The notes beneath the pieces were generated by a model that searched no databases, was not told the origin of the DNA, and saw only the letters and a list, made by a program, of their open reading frames with translations. Position numbers and translations under genes: made by a program. Below, in pieces: positions 45,725-57,611 of a stretch of DNA of 64,000 nucleotides; position 1 is the first letter of the stretch; every line of letters starts with the position of its first letter. This DNA comes from Asterella californica (taxonomy: Eukaryota > Streptophyta > Marchantiopsida > Marchantiales > Aytoniaceae), in assembly GCA_036924285.1 (NCBI GenBank), contig JAYKYS010000015.1, positions 2,542,001 to 2,606,000 on the forward strand, written 5' to 3'.

Positions 45725-45845
45725 TGATCGGTGTCTTCCGGAAGACAGGTGTCTTCCGCCGTCTTCCCATCTTCCGCCGCCTTCCTATCTTCCGAAGACG
45801 CAACTGAGAAGACAGTCTTCCGAAGACGGTCGTCTTCTGAAGAAG
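45725..45845. promoter_or_regulatory. GAAGAC/GTCTTC palindrome cluster in giant 5' LTR
   Basis: About nine occurrences of GAAGAC or GTCTTC in some 115 bp, including GTCTTCCGGAAGAC and GTCTTCCGAAGAC inverted pairs, at 150-270 bp from the LTR start. Its position matches that in the other copies. The function is unknown; protein binding or hairpin formation are possible. Confidence 0.4.
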
Positions 45846-45994
45846 TCAACTTCTTATTACAAACAGCTCTTAAGATCATCTTCCTGTTAAGGAAGACGTA
45901 ACCTTAAGTAACAACGCTTCTTCAGTTATATAAACAAGTCATTAATCTCAAAAATTTCAAAAATTCGTGAATACTGTAATTTGTGGGCACAACA

Positions 45995-47091
45995 AGTCCT
46001 GTTGACTAGACTGGTGTGTCGAGGAATAGACGCATGAAGTAGAGGGAGTGAGCTTCCCAATGCCATTGTGACTTCTTCTCGAGGAATGGATTGTGGATTT
46101 GAGTGCAGAAGTTTTGTTCATGTCTTCTGGGTGGTGGGTTTCTTTGAATTCGCTCCCAATTGTGCATGGGAAGTGTTCTTCTTGAGTGGCGGTGAATGTC
46201 AACAGTTGTGGAAGTGTAGCTTGACTCATTCAGTAGAGCACTTGGGATCTGCGTACGAACGGTCTTATGGATAAGAGATCTCAGAAGACAGAGTAGTCAG
46301 AGCAGCGAAGTGAAGAAGAAAGAAGCCTTCTTCTCGCAACAGAAGACGACATCCTCGAGTAGAAGACGATGCAACAGTACTCACGTTTGTTGTCTTCCTC
46401 CCCAAACTATTACAAGCAGGGATGGCTTGTTAGTCAGGATCCGGACTAGAAGCCTGTCGGAATCTTAATTTCTTATTTTTATCTTGTTTTCTCTTGTTTG
46501 GATTTTCTCATCTTCCCCATCTTCCTACCTTCTTCTAGTGAGTTTCCGAATCTTCTATTGAGCTTCCGTGAAGGTGAATGTCGTTGTAGTGCTGCAGGAA
46601 GACTATTTCCATAGGCAGAAGCCTGGGAAGGCTACAGGGGGCATACACCCTGTGATTGATCTAACCCGTTGTAATGTGAGTGTGAGAATAAGGTGTAACA
46701 GCCGTGCTGGTCGACTTCTGCGAAGCAGGATAGTCTTCTGGAGGTGTGAGAAGACGAGCTGAACCCCCAGAAGACGAGAATCGCTTCGGGAAGACGGTAT
46801 CGAGAAGATCGGAAGAAGTGACCTGGAAGCAGGAAGATCGTCTTCCTGAGATTCTCTGTGAATAGTTGTGTGATATTTTAGTTAGTAGTTGTTTATTTAG
46901 ATCCAGAGTATATTTTGGCATACCTGGAAGACGTGTGGTTTTGTGAGAAGACGGGATTCCTAGGCAAAACCCGTGTGTTTGTGTGTTTGAACAGATCTTA
47001 GAACTTAGAGCAGCGTTACTTGTGCAAATCCTCTGTGGGAACGATATCTTGTATACTAAATGGACAAAAGGAGTAATCCTACGTCACTACA
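45995..47091 (+). mobile_element. 3' end of a giant LTR, opposite orientation
   Basis: Begins right next to the 5' end of the 40-46 kb LTR and matches the last ~1.1 kb of the giant LTR (compare 53.27-54.37 kb), ending CGTCACTACA at 47091. The adjoining element on the left probably inserted into this LTR. What follows on the right (47092) is LTR interior on the other strand. Confidence 0.8.
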
Positions 47092-47614
47092 GATGGAGGA
47101 ATAGCTTCGCCAGAAGACGCTTCTGCGGCTCCCAATAAGCTTCGACCTTCCATCTGTTTCTTCCCTGCCTGTCCTCCAGGAAGAGACAAGTTGTGCTCCC
47201 ATGCACATGCCACTTCTCTGAGATCATGGGTAGGATCTTCTTCTCTAACTCGTACCTTTTGTTCTCTGCTTCTAGCTTGTGGAAAGCTCTACGTCACCAT
47301 TCTGCTGTCCAGGAAGATGATCTTCCCCGGGCAACTCCTGCCTTGGCAGGTACACGGTTGCGGGGAGGTAATGTTGTCCAAACCTCCTCCAGAAGACCCT
47401 GGTCTGCGAGGTTCCAATCCCACATGAAGAAGTCGAGACCCAACTCCTTGATGAAGAGTTTGACCTCGGCCAACTCTGCTGCCGGTAACACCAACCCTCA
47501 AGGATGCATCGACATACTTGAAGCTCTGTTGCACTAAGCCACACGTGCTTACTGTGAGCTGAAGGCTCAGTCCTTCCCAAGTTCTCACAGTCTAGCTTCC
47601 ACTCTGACATGACG
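47092..47614 (-). mobile_element. Giant LTR interior fragment, left part of a split LTR
   Basis: Minus-strand match to the giant LTR around the start of its ORF (compare 43.57-44.07 kb). It continues at 54368 on the far side of the solo LTR 47615-54367: the host sequence ...CCACTCT(..)AGACGAATCTAGTC is split at AGACG. The left end at 47092 is a truncation. Confidence 0.8.
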
Positions 47615-48687
47615 TGTGGTTCCCACAATTTACAAGAAGTACAAATTTTTGAAATTTTTGAAGTTAATCACATGTCAGTGTAATTGAAATAACCTTGTTG
47701 CTTAAGAATACATCTTGCTTAGAAGGAAGACGGTCTTAAGAACTTTTTTGTAAGAGAAGTCGACTTCTTTCGAAGATGGAAGAAGGACGTCTTCTCGATC
47801 AGGTCTTCGGAAGACGGAAGACGGAAGACGCATGTCTTCCAGAAGACAGTGACAGTAACGACGACTGCGACTGCAGAGACCTAACCGCGTACCACCCAGT
47901 AAAGGAGTAGGTATACCTACCAGGTAGCACCAAGGTAGTAGATAGGTCAAGAGGGTCAAGTAGGTCAAAGAACCCCTAAACTGCACGAGAAGATACGAAG
48001 GAAGCGCATTAGCGCAGAAACACCACCGCTTCTCGCATCGAGGGCATTTTGAATAGAAGATCAAATTAGGAGGTGATTGAACTGAATGAGGAGGGCCAGC
48101 AGAGTGAAATCGAGTAGAGCAAGGATCGATTCGCAGCTAGAGGAAGGTGAGGATGAAATTCTGAGAGTAGGAAGCACCATCCAGCTGAAGGAGTCTTCTG
48201 TAGACTCCCGGAAGCAGACATTGAAGGACGACTGAGAAGAATCAGAGATGAAGTCTTGTTTGATTGAGGAGTAGCAAGACATTGATGGCAGCAGCAGCTC
48301 TGTGGAGTCACATTGGAGCTGGGGTCGGAGCCGGAAGCACGCAGAAGACTGAAGACGCTACGGGAAACAGACAGAAGACTGTTTGAGGTTCTTCTCATGT
48401 TCTCTTCTCTTCCACCCTGCTTCTCATCTCTTGTTTAGTATCCCCCACGCTTCCCCGGTTGTTTGCAGGACACCCATCGATCGCTTTCTCCATCCCGCAT
48501 TTTCCTTTTGTGAAATAGAGCGCGGAAGCGCTGCCCAATTTTTGACAGTCATCTTCTAGCTTCTTCCCCAACTATAATCGAGCTTCCCTGTCCGTCGTTC
48601 TCAAATTCAATCCCACAGCTATCAATTTCTCTACCCTACCGCACCTCTACTCCCGAGTCCTTGAACAGAAGACGCTTTGGAAGACCG

Positions 48688-49589
48688 CGGTCCTATCAAT
48701 CGACTATCCCCTCGATCTCTCAACCTCCACGATCGTCATCGATGAATCTGCAAATGTCGGGTCTGTCTCTCACTCAGGGGTCACCTCTGATGGCTTTGAT
48801 GGAAGCACACCATGAATCTTGAAGAGAAAAATGCTAAGTCCACTCATTCATACACCCACAAACTTATCAACTAAAAATCTCCATAAACTCATCAACTAAT
48901 ATCCTCCATTCTAACGACGTCTCTCAAGTTCTCACATGCTAAAACTATCCTACACTCTCTATATTACTCAAGTTGTCATTACGACGATGTGAAAACAAGG
49001 ATGAGGAGCTCTTCTCTACTCCTCTATTTATACATTCTAGGTTTTTACTTTGGTACCCTCCGGTAACTCAGCCGTAACTACTTTTACCGGGTTTTACTAA
49101 GATATTACTTAAGGTAAAAGCATCAATCACATCGGCTTCTTACCTTTTCACATGGGCTTATTCCTTCAAAGTCAACAACTTCTAGAAGGATTCTGGAATA
49201 TTCTCAAGGAATCTCAAATTTCCACCCCCCTCTACACTAGGACCCACTAAAAAGGAAACATGTGGAATCTCTTCTTGTTTTTAATGCCCACAAAGTCCAC
49301 AACTTTAATCCAACCACTAATATCAAGTCAAAAAGGAGATAAGAGATACTTTCCACCTCCTTTCTACCTTTTAGACAAGATGACAAGATAGTAGTGCTCA
49401 CTCTTTAGCAAATATCTGAATTCTGTCAAAAGTACAGCTAAGTTTAACCATAACTAACTTTTAGCTAGTCATGACTAACTTGATACCTCCTTAAAGTACT
49501 TTGGCAGCAAATAAACATTCTCAACACTTAGTTATAACTAAACATCTTACTAATAGATAAACTTCATATGTGTAACATAGGTCGTTACA
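48688..49589 (-). mobile_element. Foreign insertion in the solo LTR: LTR and short internal piece
   Basis: This block is missing at the matching place of the other giant LTRs and is more A+T-rich. On the minus strand it starts TGTAACGACCTATG at 49589 and a possible LTR end GACCCGACA lies at 48755, giving an LTR of 835 bp, followed by about 67 bp (48754-48688) that could be leader sequence. No coding sequence or second LTR remains. The family is unknown to me. Confidence 0.5.
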
Positions 49590-50525
49590 GAACATCCTCG
49601 GAAGACGCTTCGGAAGATCTGAACATCTTCGGAAGACGCTGTGTGCAATTCGTATCGAGAGTGGATTGGATTTGCTTTTGTGTTAAGAGAGGTTTGGTAG
49701 AATCCTGAGTGACTTAGTGAGTTGTTTGTTGTTTCGAGAAGTTGGAAGTTGGGAACCAGGTCTACGCCTCTCGATCTTTCGAGCTTCTCAAATCCACATC
49801 TTCCTAGAGAGACTAGAAGATTGGAAAGGCTGGCAGAATGCGAGAGAAGACGAGAGGGTCCGTTACGTATCACTTCTGTCCGACCCATAGCAGCCTATTC
49901 CTTCTTCTTCCCGAAGTTAGAAGAGAGTTGTGAGAAGTCTTGCTGGCAGAATCTGGAGAGAATGGTCGAGGGTCATGTCTTCTTGTCATGCAGCAAGCTT
50001 CTTCTGAGTGTGTATGAGAGGTGAGAAGTCGGAAGAGCAAAGTGCGAATGTCTTGTGTCTGTTATGAGGTTAGATTGCGTGTAGGAAGCAGAAGACAAGT
50101 AAGATCAGTGAAAGGAAGCTTGACTTCGGGAAGTCTTCCGAGAACGTTATTGAATCGGAAGCTGCCTCGGGAGTCTTCCCAGAGACCACTGTCACCGCAA
50201 GAGCCCGCGACCATCTTCTGAACTTTTCATACACTCTACTTCTCGCATATCTTGTATCTTATGTTAGGAAGTAGGATGAAATGCAAGGTGAGTTGTCTTC
50301 TTAGGAATCCATGCGAGGCCTTGCTTAGTTAGGATTGTTTAGCTATAGCTTGGAAGACGAGAGGAGCTTAGGAAGCACTGTTAGAATCCCGGAAGATAGA
50401 GTAGTTGTCTTCTGGAAGACTAGATTCGTCTTCTGAGAGTGGAAGCTAGACTGTGAGAACTTGAGAAGGACTGAGCCTTCGGCTCACAGTAAGTGCATGT
50501 GGCTTAGTGCAACAGAGTTTCAAGT

Positions 50526-52781
50526 ATGTCGATGCATCCTCGAGGGTTGGTGTTACCGGCAGCAGAGTTGGCCGAGGTCAAACCTTTCCTCATGGAGTTA
50601 GATCTCGACTTCTTCTTGTGGGATTGGAACCTCGCCGACCAGGGTCTTCTAGAGGAGGTTTGGGCATTACCTCCCCGCAACCGTGTACATGTGAAGGCAT
50701 GAGTAGCTCGGGGAAGACCATCTTCCTGGACAGCAGATTGGTGGCATAGGGCTTTCCACATACCAGAAGCAGAGAACAAGGAGTACGAATTAGAGAAGAA
50801 GATCATATCGATGATCTCGAGAAGTGGCATGTGTCTAGGAGCACATCTTGTCTCTTCCTGGAGGACAGGCAGGGAAGGAACGAGTGGAAGATCGAAGCTT
50901 ACTGGGAGCCACAGAAGCGTCTTCTGGCGAAGCTGTTCCTTCACCTCTTTCCCAAGGGGAAGGTGCAGAAGACGAGGTACCTTGGAGACCATGACGTGGA
51001 ATTCCTAGAAGCCATTTGAGAAGGACTGCCCATCAACTGGGACGCGTTCTTCCACGCATATGTGCAGGAAGAGCTCGTGTACTAAGGCACCCTGACAGGA
51101 GGACATCTTACTCCATTCTTCTGTTATCTGTACGTGGCCAAGGGGGACCTAACGAAAGATCAGTTGGCGAGATATGGACCAACAGGGCAGCACGAGACGA
51201 AGGAGGAGACCTCGGGAGAAGACCACCGAGCAGCAGCAATGACTCCCTCTCCCACTCTGATGCCGCAGATGAGGTCAGGTACTCATCAGAAGACGCTTCT
51301 GATGAGGAAAGACGACTCCAGTGGGTCGGAAGACGCAACACCACCAATGAAGATGGGTCCTAGGAGTGTGCCTAGGAAGACCACCTCCTTCCCGATCATT
51401 CACTCTGGATCGGAGTCTGATTCCCAGAAGGAGCTCTTGAGTACCCGAGCTGCGCAGAAGACCGCTTCTGCAACTCGAGGGAGTCTTCCGAAGACTCCAG
51501 AAGACGAAGGTTGGATGGATACTCCTACTGCGATGCGAGGAAGCGCAGTAAAGAGGACCACTTCTGTCATGGGGAGGGATCTTCCATCCCGGAAGATGAG
51601 AAGAGTAGCTTCTTCCCGTGCGCAGAAGTAGAAGACCATAGTGGTAGAAGAGGCATCCTTGTCTCCGATCGGATTGTGGAGATGAACCTGTCTTCCGCAG
51701 GAAGAAGGTTGGAGGAGTTCAGTGCCTTCTTCCACTCGGAGATCTGACCAGCTATGGAGTTGGTGGAGAAGAGAGCGATGGCTCAAGAGAAGCCACTAAG
51801 CCTGGATTTGATCTATGCGCCCTGATGCGACAAGAAGAAGACCAGAAGAAGGTAGAAGCGCTGGAAGCCAACCTCCGCACCACGGAGAAGCTCGCAGCGA
51901 AGTACAAGGCGGAAGCAGCCGCTTCTGCCAAGGAGTTAGCGCAGCTGAGGAAGAGCAACCAGGAGTTGCATGCGCATTTACAGCTGCGTGACCAGGAGGT
52001 TCTGCGAGTCCGAGATAAGATCACCGCCCTTGCAGAGGAGAAGACGACATGGAAGACACTGCAAGAAGTTGCAGAAGCACAGACTGCAGAGGAGAAGACG
52101 CAGCGGAAGCTCGTACGCAGGGGATGCTAGCTCAGACGGTGGAAGCGCTTCGGAAGAAGTTTTACTTCACCGCGGGTAGGAAACTTCTTACCTTAGCTAG
52201 GGAATGGGACGACGAGTCCAAGGTGATGTTGGTAGAGTGCAAGGAGAGCATGTTCCGGTACTTGGATCGACAGATAGAGAGAGTGAAGACACTCTGTGGT
52301 CTTATCTCGATTCCGCCATCGGCAACTGCATCTTCCCAAGCCTCAGCACCATCGACCGGATCAGACTTGGAGAAGGAGGGTTCGATCTCGCTGTCCACTT
52401 GGTAGTGACATCGTTGGAAGCCGAGAAGACCTTGGAAGAAGCTCCGGAAGACAAGGTGTCTTCTGAAAGACAAGAAGAAGAGCTGTCTTCCCAGGTATTC
52501 CGAGTGGAGGAAGCGACTTCCCCGGACCCTTATGAGATCATCATGGCTCCCAATGTCGAACTAGTGCCCCAAAAGAGCGAGGAAGCACAGGTCGACTCAG
52601 CTTCCCAGAAGACGCTTCCATTTCCGAAGCAGCAGCAGCAGAGCCAGCGACGAATGTTGAGGAGGAGGCCACCTCAGTGACACCCGAGGTATTCGCAGGA
52701 CTTCCCAGCTTATCAGAAGCCGAGTTAGGAGTTCATGTAGGAGCAGATCAAATGGAGATTGCATCCGAGCGATTAGAGTAG
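50526..52781 (+). pseudogene. LTR-borne coiled-coil ORF, copy C
   Basis: From ATG 50526 (MSMHPRGLVLPAAELAE) to TAG 52781, about 750 codons with several stops and frameshifts (for example after VHVKA near 50.70 kb and near 51.02, 51.08, 51.63, 51.75 and 52.11 kb). The same domain order as copy B can be followed: DFFLWDWNLADQGLLEEVW, the linker SGSESDSQKELLST, LEANLRTTEKLAAKYKAEA, EALRKKFYFTAGRKLLTLA, and an acidic tail rich in EAT/SPDP. It agrees with copies A and B along its length, so the ORF is an ancestral part of the LTR. Confidence 0.75.
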
Positions 52782-54367
52782 ACAGCAAAGCGCAGAAGAC
52801 AAGTTGACTTGTCCAAACTTAGTAGGAACCGAACATGCTATCTTAAGAGGTGGCAGTTTTAGTGTAATATTAGATAGGTGACCATGTGACAGAATAGGCA
52901 GCGTAGGAGTAGTAAGATGGATGGCTAAATAGGAAGAGGAACCGCTTGCATGTGGGGTGGTAGCCTTCTGACAGCGCCCATCTCTCCCTGGTTGTAGTTG
53001 AGGATTGGAGGGGATTCCCTCTGCGCCTCAAGACAGATGCTTAAGTAGGATCAAAGAGTAGATCTTCAGGCACACATACGCATCATTGTGAGTAGGAACA
53101 CATTACACATTAGAGACGCATACGCACAGTACACACTACATCCGATGTGAGAGACATACGAATAGATTGAGATTACACCGAAGGGGTCTACATTCTCTCG
53201 TTACCAGCAGTGGTTCGAAGATGTAGATAGAGGCAGTGAGCAGTTTAGGAGCAGGGAACGGCATCCTCGTGTAGTCCTGCTGGCTAAACTAGTGTGTCGA
53301 GGAGTAGGAGCAGAAAGTAGAGGGAGTGAGCTTCCCAATACCAATGTGCCTTCTTCTCGAAGAATGGATTGATGATTTGAGTGCAGAAGCTTTGTCTGTG
53401 TCTTGGAGGTAGTGGGTTTCCTTGAATTCACTCCCGACTGTGCATGGGAAGCATTCTTCTTGAGTGGCGATGACTGTCAGCAGTTGTGCAGATTCACAGC
53501 TTGGCTCATCCAGTGGAGCACTTCGGATCCACGTACGGACGGTCTTATGGGTAAGAGATCTCAAAAGACACAGTAGTCGGAGAAGCGAGAGAAGAAGAAA
53601 GAAGCCTTCTTCCCACAGCAGAAGACGACATCCTCAAGTAGAAGACTGTGTAACTGTATGCATGTTTGTGGTCTTCCTCCCCAAACTATTACAAGCAGGG
53701 ATGGCTTGTTAGTCAGGATCCGGACTAGAAGCCTGTCAGAGTCTTAATTTCTTATTCTTATCTTGTCTTTCTCTCGTTTGGATTTTTCCTTCTTCCCCAT
53801 CTTTTTACCTTCTTCTAGTGAGCTTCCGAGACTTCTATTGAGTTTCCGTGAAGATGAATGTCGTTGTAGTGATGCAGGAAGACCGTTTCCATAGGCAGAA
53901 GCCTGGGAAGACTACAGGGGGCATACACCCTGTGATTAATCTAACCCGTTGGGAATTGGAAGAGCAATGTGCGACAGACGTTGCTAGTCGACTTCTACGA
54001 AGCAGGAGCAGTCTTCTGGAGGTGTGAGAAGTCGAGTTGAACCTCCAGAAGCCGAGAATTGCTTCTGGAAGACGGTACTGAGAGGACTGGAAGAAGTGAC
54101 CTGGAAGCAAGAAGTGTCTTCTCAAGCTTCTCTGTAGATAGTTGTGTGATATTTTAGTTAGTAGTTGTTTGTTTAGGTCCAGAGCACCTTTTGAAGGGTC
54201 TGGAAGCCGTATGGTTTTGTGAGAAGACGGGATTTCTAGACAAAACTCGTGTGTTTGTGTGTTTGAACAGATCTTAGAACTTAGAACAATGTTACTTGTG
54301 CAAATCCTCTGTGAGAACGATATTTTTTACACTAAATGGACAAAAAGAGTAATCCTGCGACACTACA

Positions 54368-56298
54368 AGACGAATCTAGTCTTCTAGAAGATAGCTACTC
54401 CGTCTTCCAGGATTCTAACAGTGCTTCCTAAGCTCCTCTCGTCTTCCAAGCTATATCTAACCAATCCTAACTAAGCAAGGCATCGCATGGATTCCTAAGA
54501 AGACAACCCACCTTGCATTACATCCTACTTCCTAACAGAAGATACAATATGCAAAAAGTAGAGTGTATGAAAAGTTCAGAAGATGGTCGCGGGCTCCTGC
54601 GATGACAGTGGCCTCCAAGAAGACTCCCGAGACAGCTTCCAATTCAATAACGTTCTCGGAAGACTTCTCGAAGCCAGGCTTCCCTTCACTGATCTCACCT
54701 GTCTTCTGCTTCTGACACGCAATCTAACCTCACAATAGACACAAGACATTCATACTTTGTTCTTCCGACTCCTCACCTCTCATACACACTCAGAAGAAGC
54801 TTGCTGCACGATGGGAAGACATGACCCTCGATCATTCTCTCCAGATTCTGCAAGCAAGACTTCTCACAACTCTCTTCTAAGTTCGGGAAGAAGAAGGAAT
54901 AGGCTGCTATGGGTCGGACAGAAGAGATCCGTAACGGACCCTCACATCTTCTCGTGCATTCTGCCAGCCTTTCTAGTATTCTAGTCCCTCTAAGAAGATG
55001 TGGATTTGAGAAGCTCGGAAGATCGGGAGGCACAGGCATGGTTTAGCTTCTCGAAATAACAAACAACTCACCAAGTCACTCAGGATTCGTACCAAGCCTC
55101 TCTTATCACAAAAGCAAATCCAATCCACTCTTGATACGAATTGCACACATTCGTCTTCCGAAGACGTCAGACATCAGAAGTGTCTTCCGAAGATGTTCAG
55201 GTTTCAGAAGCGTCTTCCGAAGATGTTCAGATCTTCCGAAGCGTCTTCTATCTAGGGATTCGAGAGTAGAGGTGCGATAGGGTAGGGAAATTGATAGCTG
55301 CGGGATCGAATTTGAGAACGACGGACAGGGAAGTTCGATTACAGCTAGAGAAGAAGCGAGATGATGTTTGTCAAGAATTGGGCAGCGCTTTCGCGCCCAG
55401 TTTCACAGAAGGAAAATACGGGATGGACAAAACGATCGATGGGTTTTCTGCAAACAACCGAGGAAGCGCGGGGGATACTAAACAAGAGACGAGAAGCGGT
55501 GGGAAGGGAAGAGAACATGAGAAGAACCTCAAACAGTCTTCTACGTGCGTCCCGTAGTGCCTTCAGTCTTCTGCGCACTTCCGGCTCCACCTCAGCTCCA
55601 ATGCGACTCCACATAGCTGCTTCTACCATCAATGTCTTGCTGTTTCTCAATCGATCAGGACTCCACCTCAGATCCTTCTTTAATCGCCCTTCAATGTCTA
55701 CTTCCGAGAATCTACATGAGACTCCTTCAGCTCGATGGTGCTTCCTACTCTCAGAAATTCGTCCTCGTGCTCTCTCTAGCTGCAATTTGATCCTAGCTGA
55801 CCTCGATTTCACTCTGCTGGTCTTTCTCACTCAATTCGGTTCCTCCTAATTCAATTCGGCACCTCCTAACTCACTCTTCTGTGCTAATACCTTCGATGCG
55901 GGAAGTAGGTGATGACTCTGCGCTAATGCGCTTCTCTCGTATCTTCTCGTGCAGTTTAGGGGTTCTTCGACCTACCTGACCTACCTACTATCTTGGACTA
56001 CCTGGTAGGTACACCTATCCTTCTACTGGGTGGTGCGCTGTTAGGCCTATGTAGTCGTTGTCGTTGTCACTGTCACTGTCTTCTGTCTTCCGTCATCCGT
56101 CTTTCAAAGACCTGGTCGGGAAGACGTTCTTCTTCCGTCTTCGGAAGAAGTAGACTTCTCTTACAGAAAGTTCTTAAGACCATCTTCCTTCTAAGCAAGA
56201 TGTATTCTTAAGCAACAAGTTTATTTCAATTATTCGGACATGTGATTAACTTCAAAAATTTCAAAACTTCGTACATCCTGTAAATTGTGGGCATCACA
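54368..56298 (-). mobile_element. Giant LTR 5' part, right half of the split LTR
   Basis: Continues 47092-47614 beyond the solo LTR. On the minus strand the LTR starts TGTGATGCCCACAATTTACAG at 56298, and the rest matches the first 2 kb of the giant LTR, including both GAAGAC clusters. The following base run (TTTGGCAAGC) is flanking DNA of unknown nature. Confidence 0.85.
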
Positions 56299-56677
56299 TT
56301 TGGCAAGCTGCCCCCTAGCTTGGATTGAAATATCACCTTGAACGAGGGCAAAAGTTTCCAGAATGCAGAGCCCGACGAGGAGAGTGACCTCATGCTTCCA
56401 GTTTTGACAGAAAGTGTTTTAAGCAATAGTTAGTACGGGTTTTAGATTGAGAAATATGCGAAAGAGAGAAATCCGTCGATTTTGGCTCGTGACTCGAACT
56501 TAGAATCTGATAGCGTGAGTGTGTAGGTGTTCACAAGTACTATAGTTTTGACTGCTTATTCATTAAAAACAGAGTTGTATAGAGATGTTAGCGTAGAAAA
56601 GGCTAGTAAAGACTTTATAGGAAAATTTCTTCAGGAAAACATATGTACAGAATTTTTAACCTTCTTAAACGGAACCA

Positions 56678-57010
56678 AAGGCCATCCCAGTGATAGGGCG
56701 CCTGCCAAGGAGGGAAGTGGTCTCAGGATCAATTCCCCTTGGCCTCTGGTTTCTATTCCGGCATGTTGACCTCCTGGAAGGGAGTCTATGTTGGATATGC
56801 AGCCACGTCCTGCATATCTAGGAACGGGAGACCGATATCTCTCTTAATCGTGGGCTTCCTGACCGAAGCCTCCGCATGCCATCGTGAATATACCATGGGA
56901 GATACTTGGTGCACATATGGGGGGGCTGTAAGCCCTGTGAGGCAACCCCATAAGTATAGGGGCTTCGGTCTATATTGGATGACTTGTGGTATATTCAGGA
57001 TGGCATCAAG
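56678..57010 (+). mobile_element. Candidate tRNA-derived SINE
   Basis: The first 70 bp resemble a tRNA: a terminal stem GGCCA...TGGCC, a D-arm like CCCAGTGATAGGG that fits RNA polymerase III box A, and GGATCAATTCC that fits box B (GGTTCRANNCC). A non-tRNA body of about 260 bp with a short hairpin (ACCCCATAAGTATAGGGG) follows. No second copy is in the window and the 3' end is a guess, so this rests on the promoter-like boxes only. Confidence 0.4.
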
Positions 57011-57175
57011 ATGACATCAAGAGCACGGGAAACTTTTGTTAATCAGTTAATTAATCATCGAGTCAGCTTAGCAATGACAAAGAAAGCTGTGAGACCTTTA
57101 GTAATGAAGGAGTCGGCTTTGTAAAGACAATTGTGAAGCTTTTATTAAAAAAGGAGCCAGTTTAGTAATTAAGGT

Positions 57176-57269
57176 TCTGTACGTAAGGACAGTAGGGGGT
57201 AGCTTAGCTAAGAGCCTGCTTGTGATAAGTAGTTCTGCTTATAAGGACAGCAGGGGGGCAGCTTAGCTG
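57176..57269. repeat. Imperfect tandem repeat
   Basis: Two blocks sharing TCTG(n)TAAGGACAG(T/C)AGGGGG and CAGCTTAGCT-like sequence, at 57176-57210 and about 57235-57269. No known function. Confidence 0.6.
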
Positions 57270-57611
57270 GGGACTTACCTTTTACGTTAATTAACCTACG
57301 GCTGCGAGAGATAGAGGACTTTTTGCAGAGAGCTGAAGGAGAAGCCATCGAGACGCGCAGGAGAAGCTTGGGAGCAGGGGAGATCAAATTTATGAGAAGA
57401 CTGAATTGGGAGGTCGTCGCAAGGAGGGGGTCAAGCGCTTTAGGGCTTGAACTGTGTCTAACAACCTGTTTTGGAGAAAAGTATCTTCAAGAGGGAGTCT
57501 ATTGAGCGGAGATCAGTTTGATGATCTGTGAGAGGCTTTTGATCGTTGCTGAATCAAATTTCTGAGAGCTTCCAGTTGGGAGGTTGACGCAAGGAGAGGA
57601 ATAAGAGTCAG

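Larger units (their letters stand above)
35166..45994 (-). mobile_element. Athila-like gypsy element with giant 5' LTR, gag, PR, RT
   Basis: Minus-strand element: 5' LTR 45994-40160, PBS 40140-40124, gag 39777-37477, protease 37476-36379, RT from 36592 to 35166. The internal region then jumps by deletion into LTR sequence (33535-35165). RT has FLDDFCVFG, the FxDDFxVFG form that I associate with the Athila lineage, and the PBS fits tRNA-Asp, also Athila/Tat-like. Integrase is missing here but is present in the broken copy at 16.7-18.1 kb. Its right edge abuts another giant LTR fragment in opposite orientation, so it probably inserted into that LTR. Confidence 0.88.
40160..45994 (-). repeat. 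Complete giant 5' LTR (5,835 bp)
   Basis: Minus strand from TGTTGTGCCCACAA at 45994 to CGTCACTACA at 40160, matching the ends fixed by the solo LTR at 3.58-9.47 kb. It contains the GAAGAC clusters (about 45.72-45.85 and 44.87-44.95 kb), the best-kept copy of the coiled-coil ORF (43976-41666) and about 1.5 kb after it. No target duplication can be tested because the opposite end is lost. Confidence 0.9.
47615..54367 (+). mobile_element. Solo giant LTR inserted in another giant LTR
   Basis: Begins TGTGGTTCCCACAATTT at 47615 and ends CACTACA at 54367, 6,753 bp including a later insertion of about 900 bp (48688-49589). Flanks are TGACG and AGACG, a 5-bp duplication with one mismatch, and the sequences on both sides are the two halves of one older LTR in minus orientation. 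It carries a decayed copy of the coiled-coil ORF (50526-52781). Confidence 0.85.
56299..57611. other. Unassigned sequence between LTRs
   Basis: No coding domain is recognised. It contains the tRNA-like SINE candidate (56678-57010), an imperfect tandem repeat (57176-57269), and two short related blocks near 57.41 and 57.58 kb (TTGGGAGGT followed by CGCAAGGAG). It could be degraded transposon sequence or host intergenic DNA. Confidence 0.4.

Noticed and set aside
45003..45890. 295-codon plus-strand reading frame in the giant LTR
   Set aside because: Antisense to the LTR, in the non-coding 5' part, and the other LTR copies do not keep it open.
56685..56752. Functional tRNA gene
   Set aside because: The head resembles a tRNA, but the anticodon arm is poor and the T-arm stem is imperfect; a SINE head fits better.
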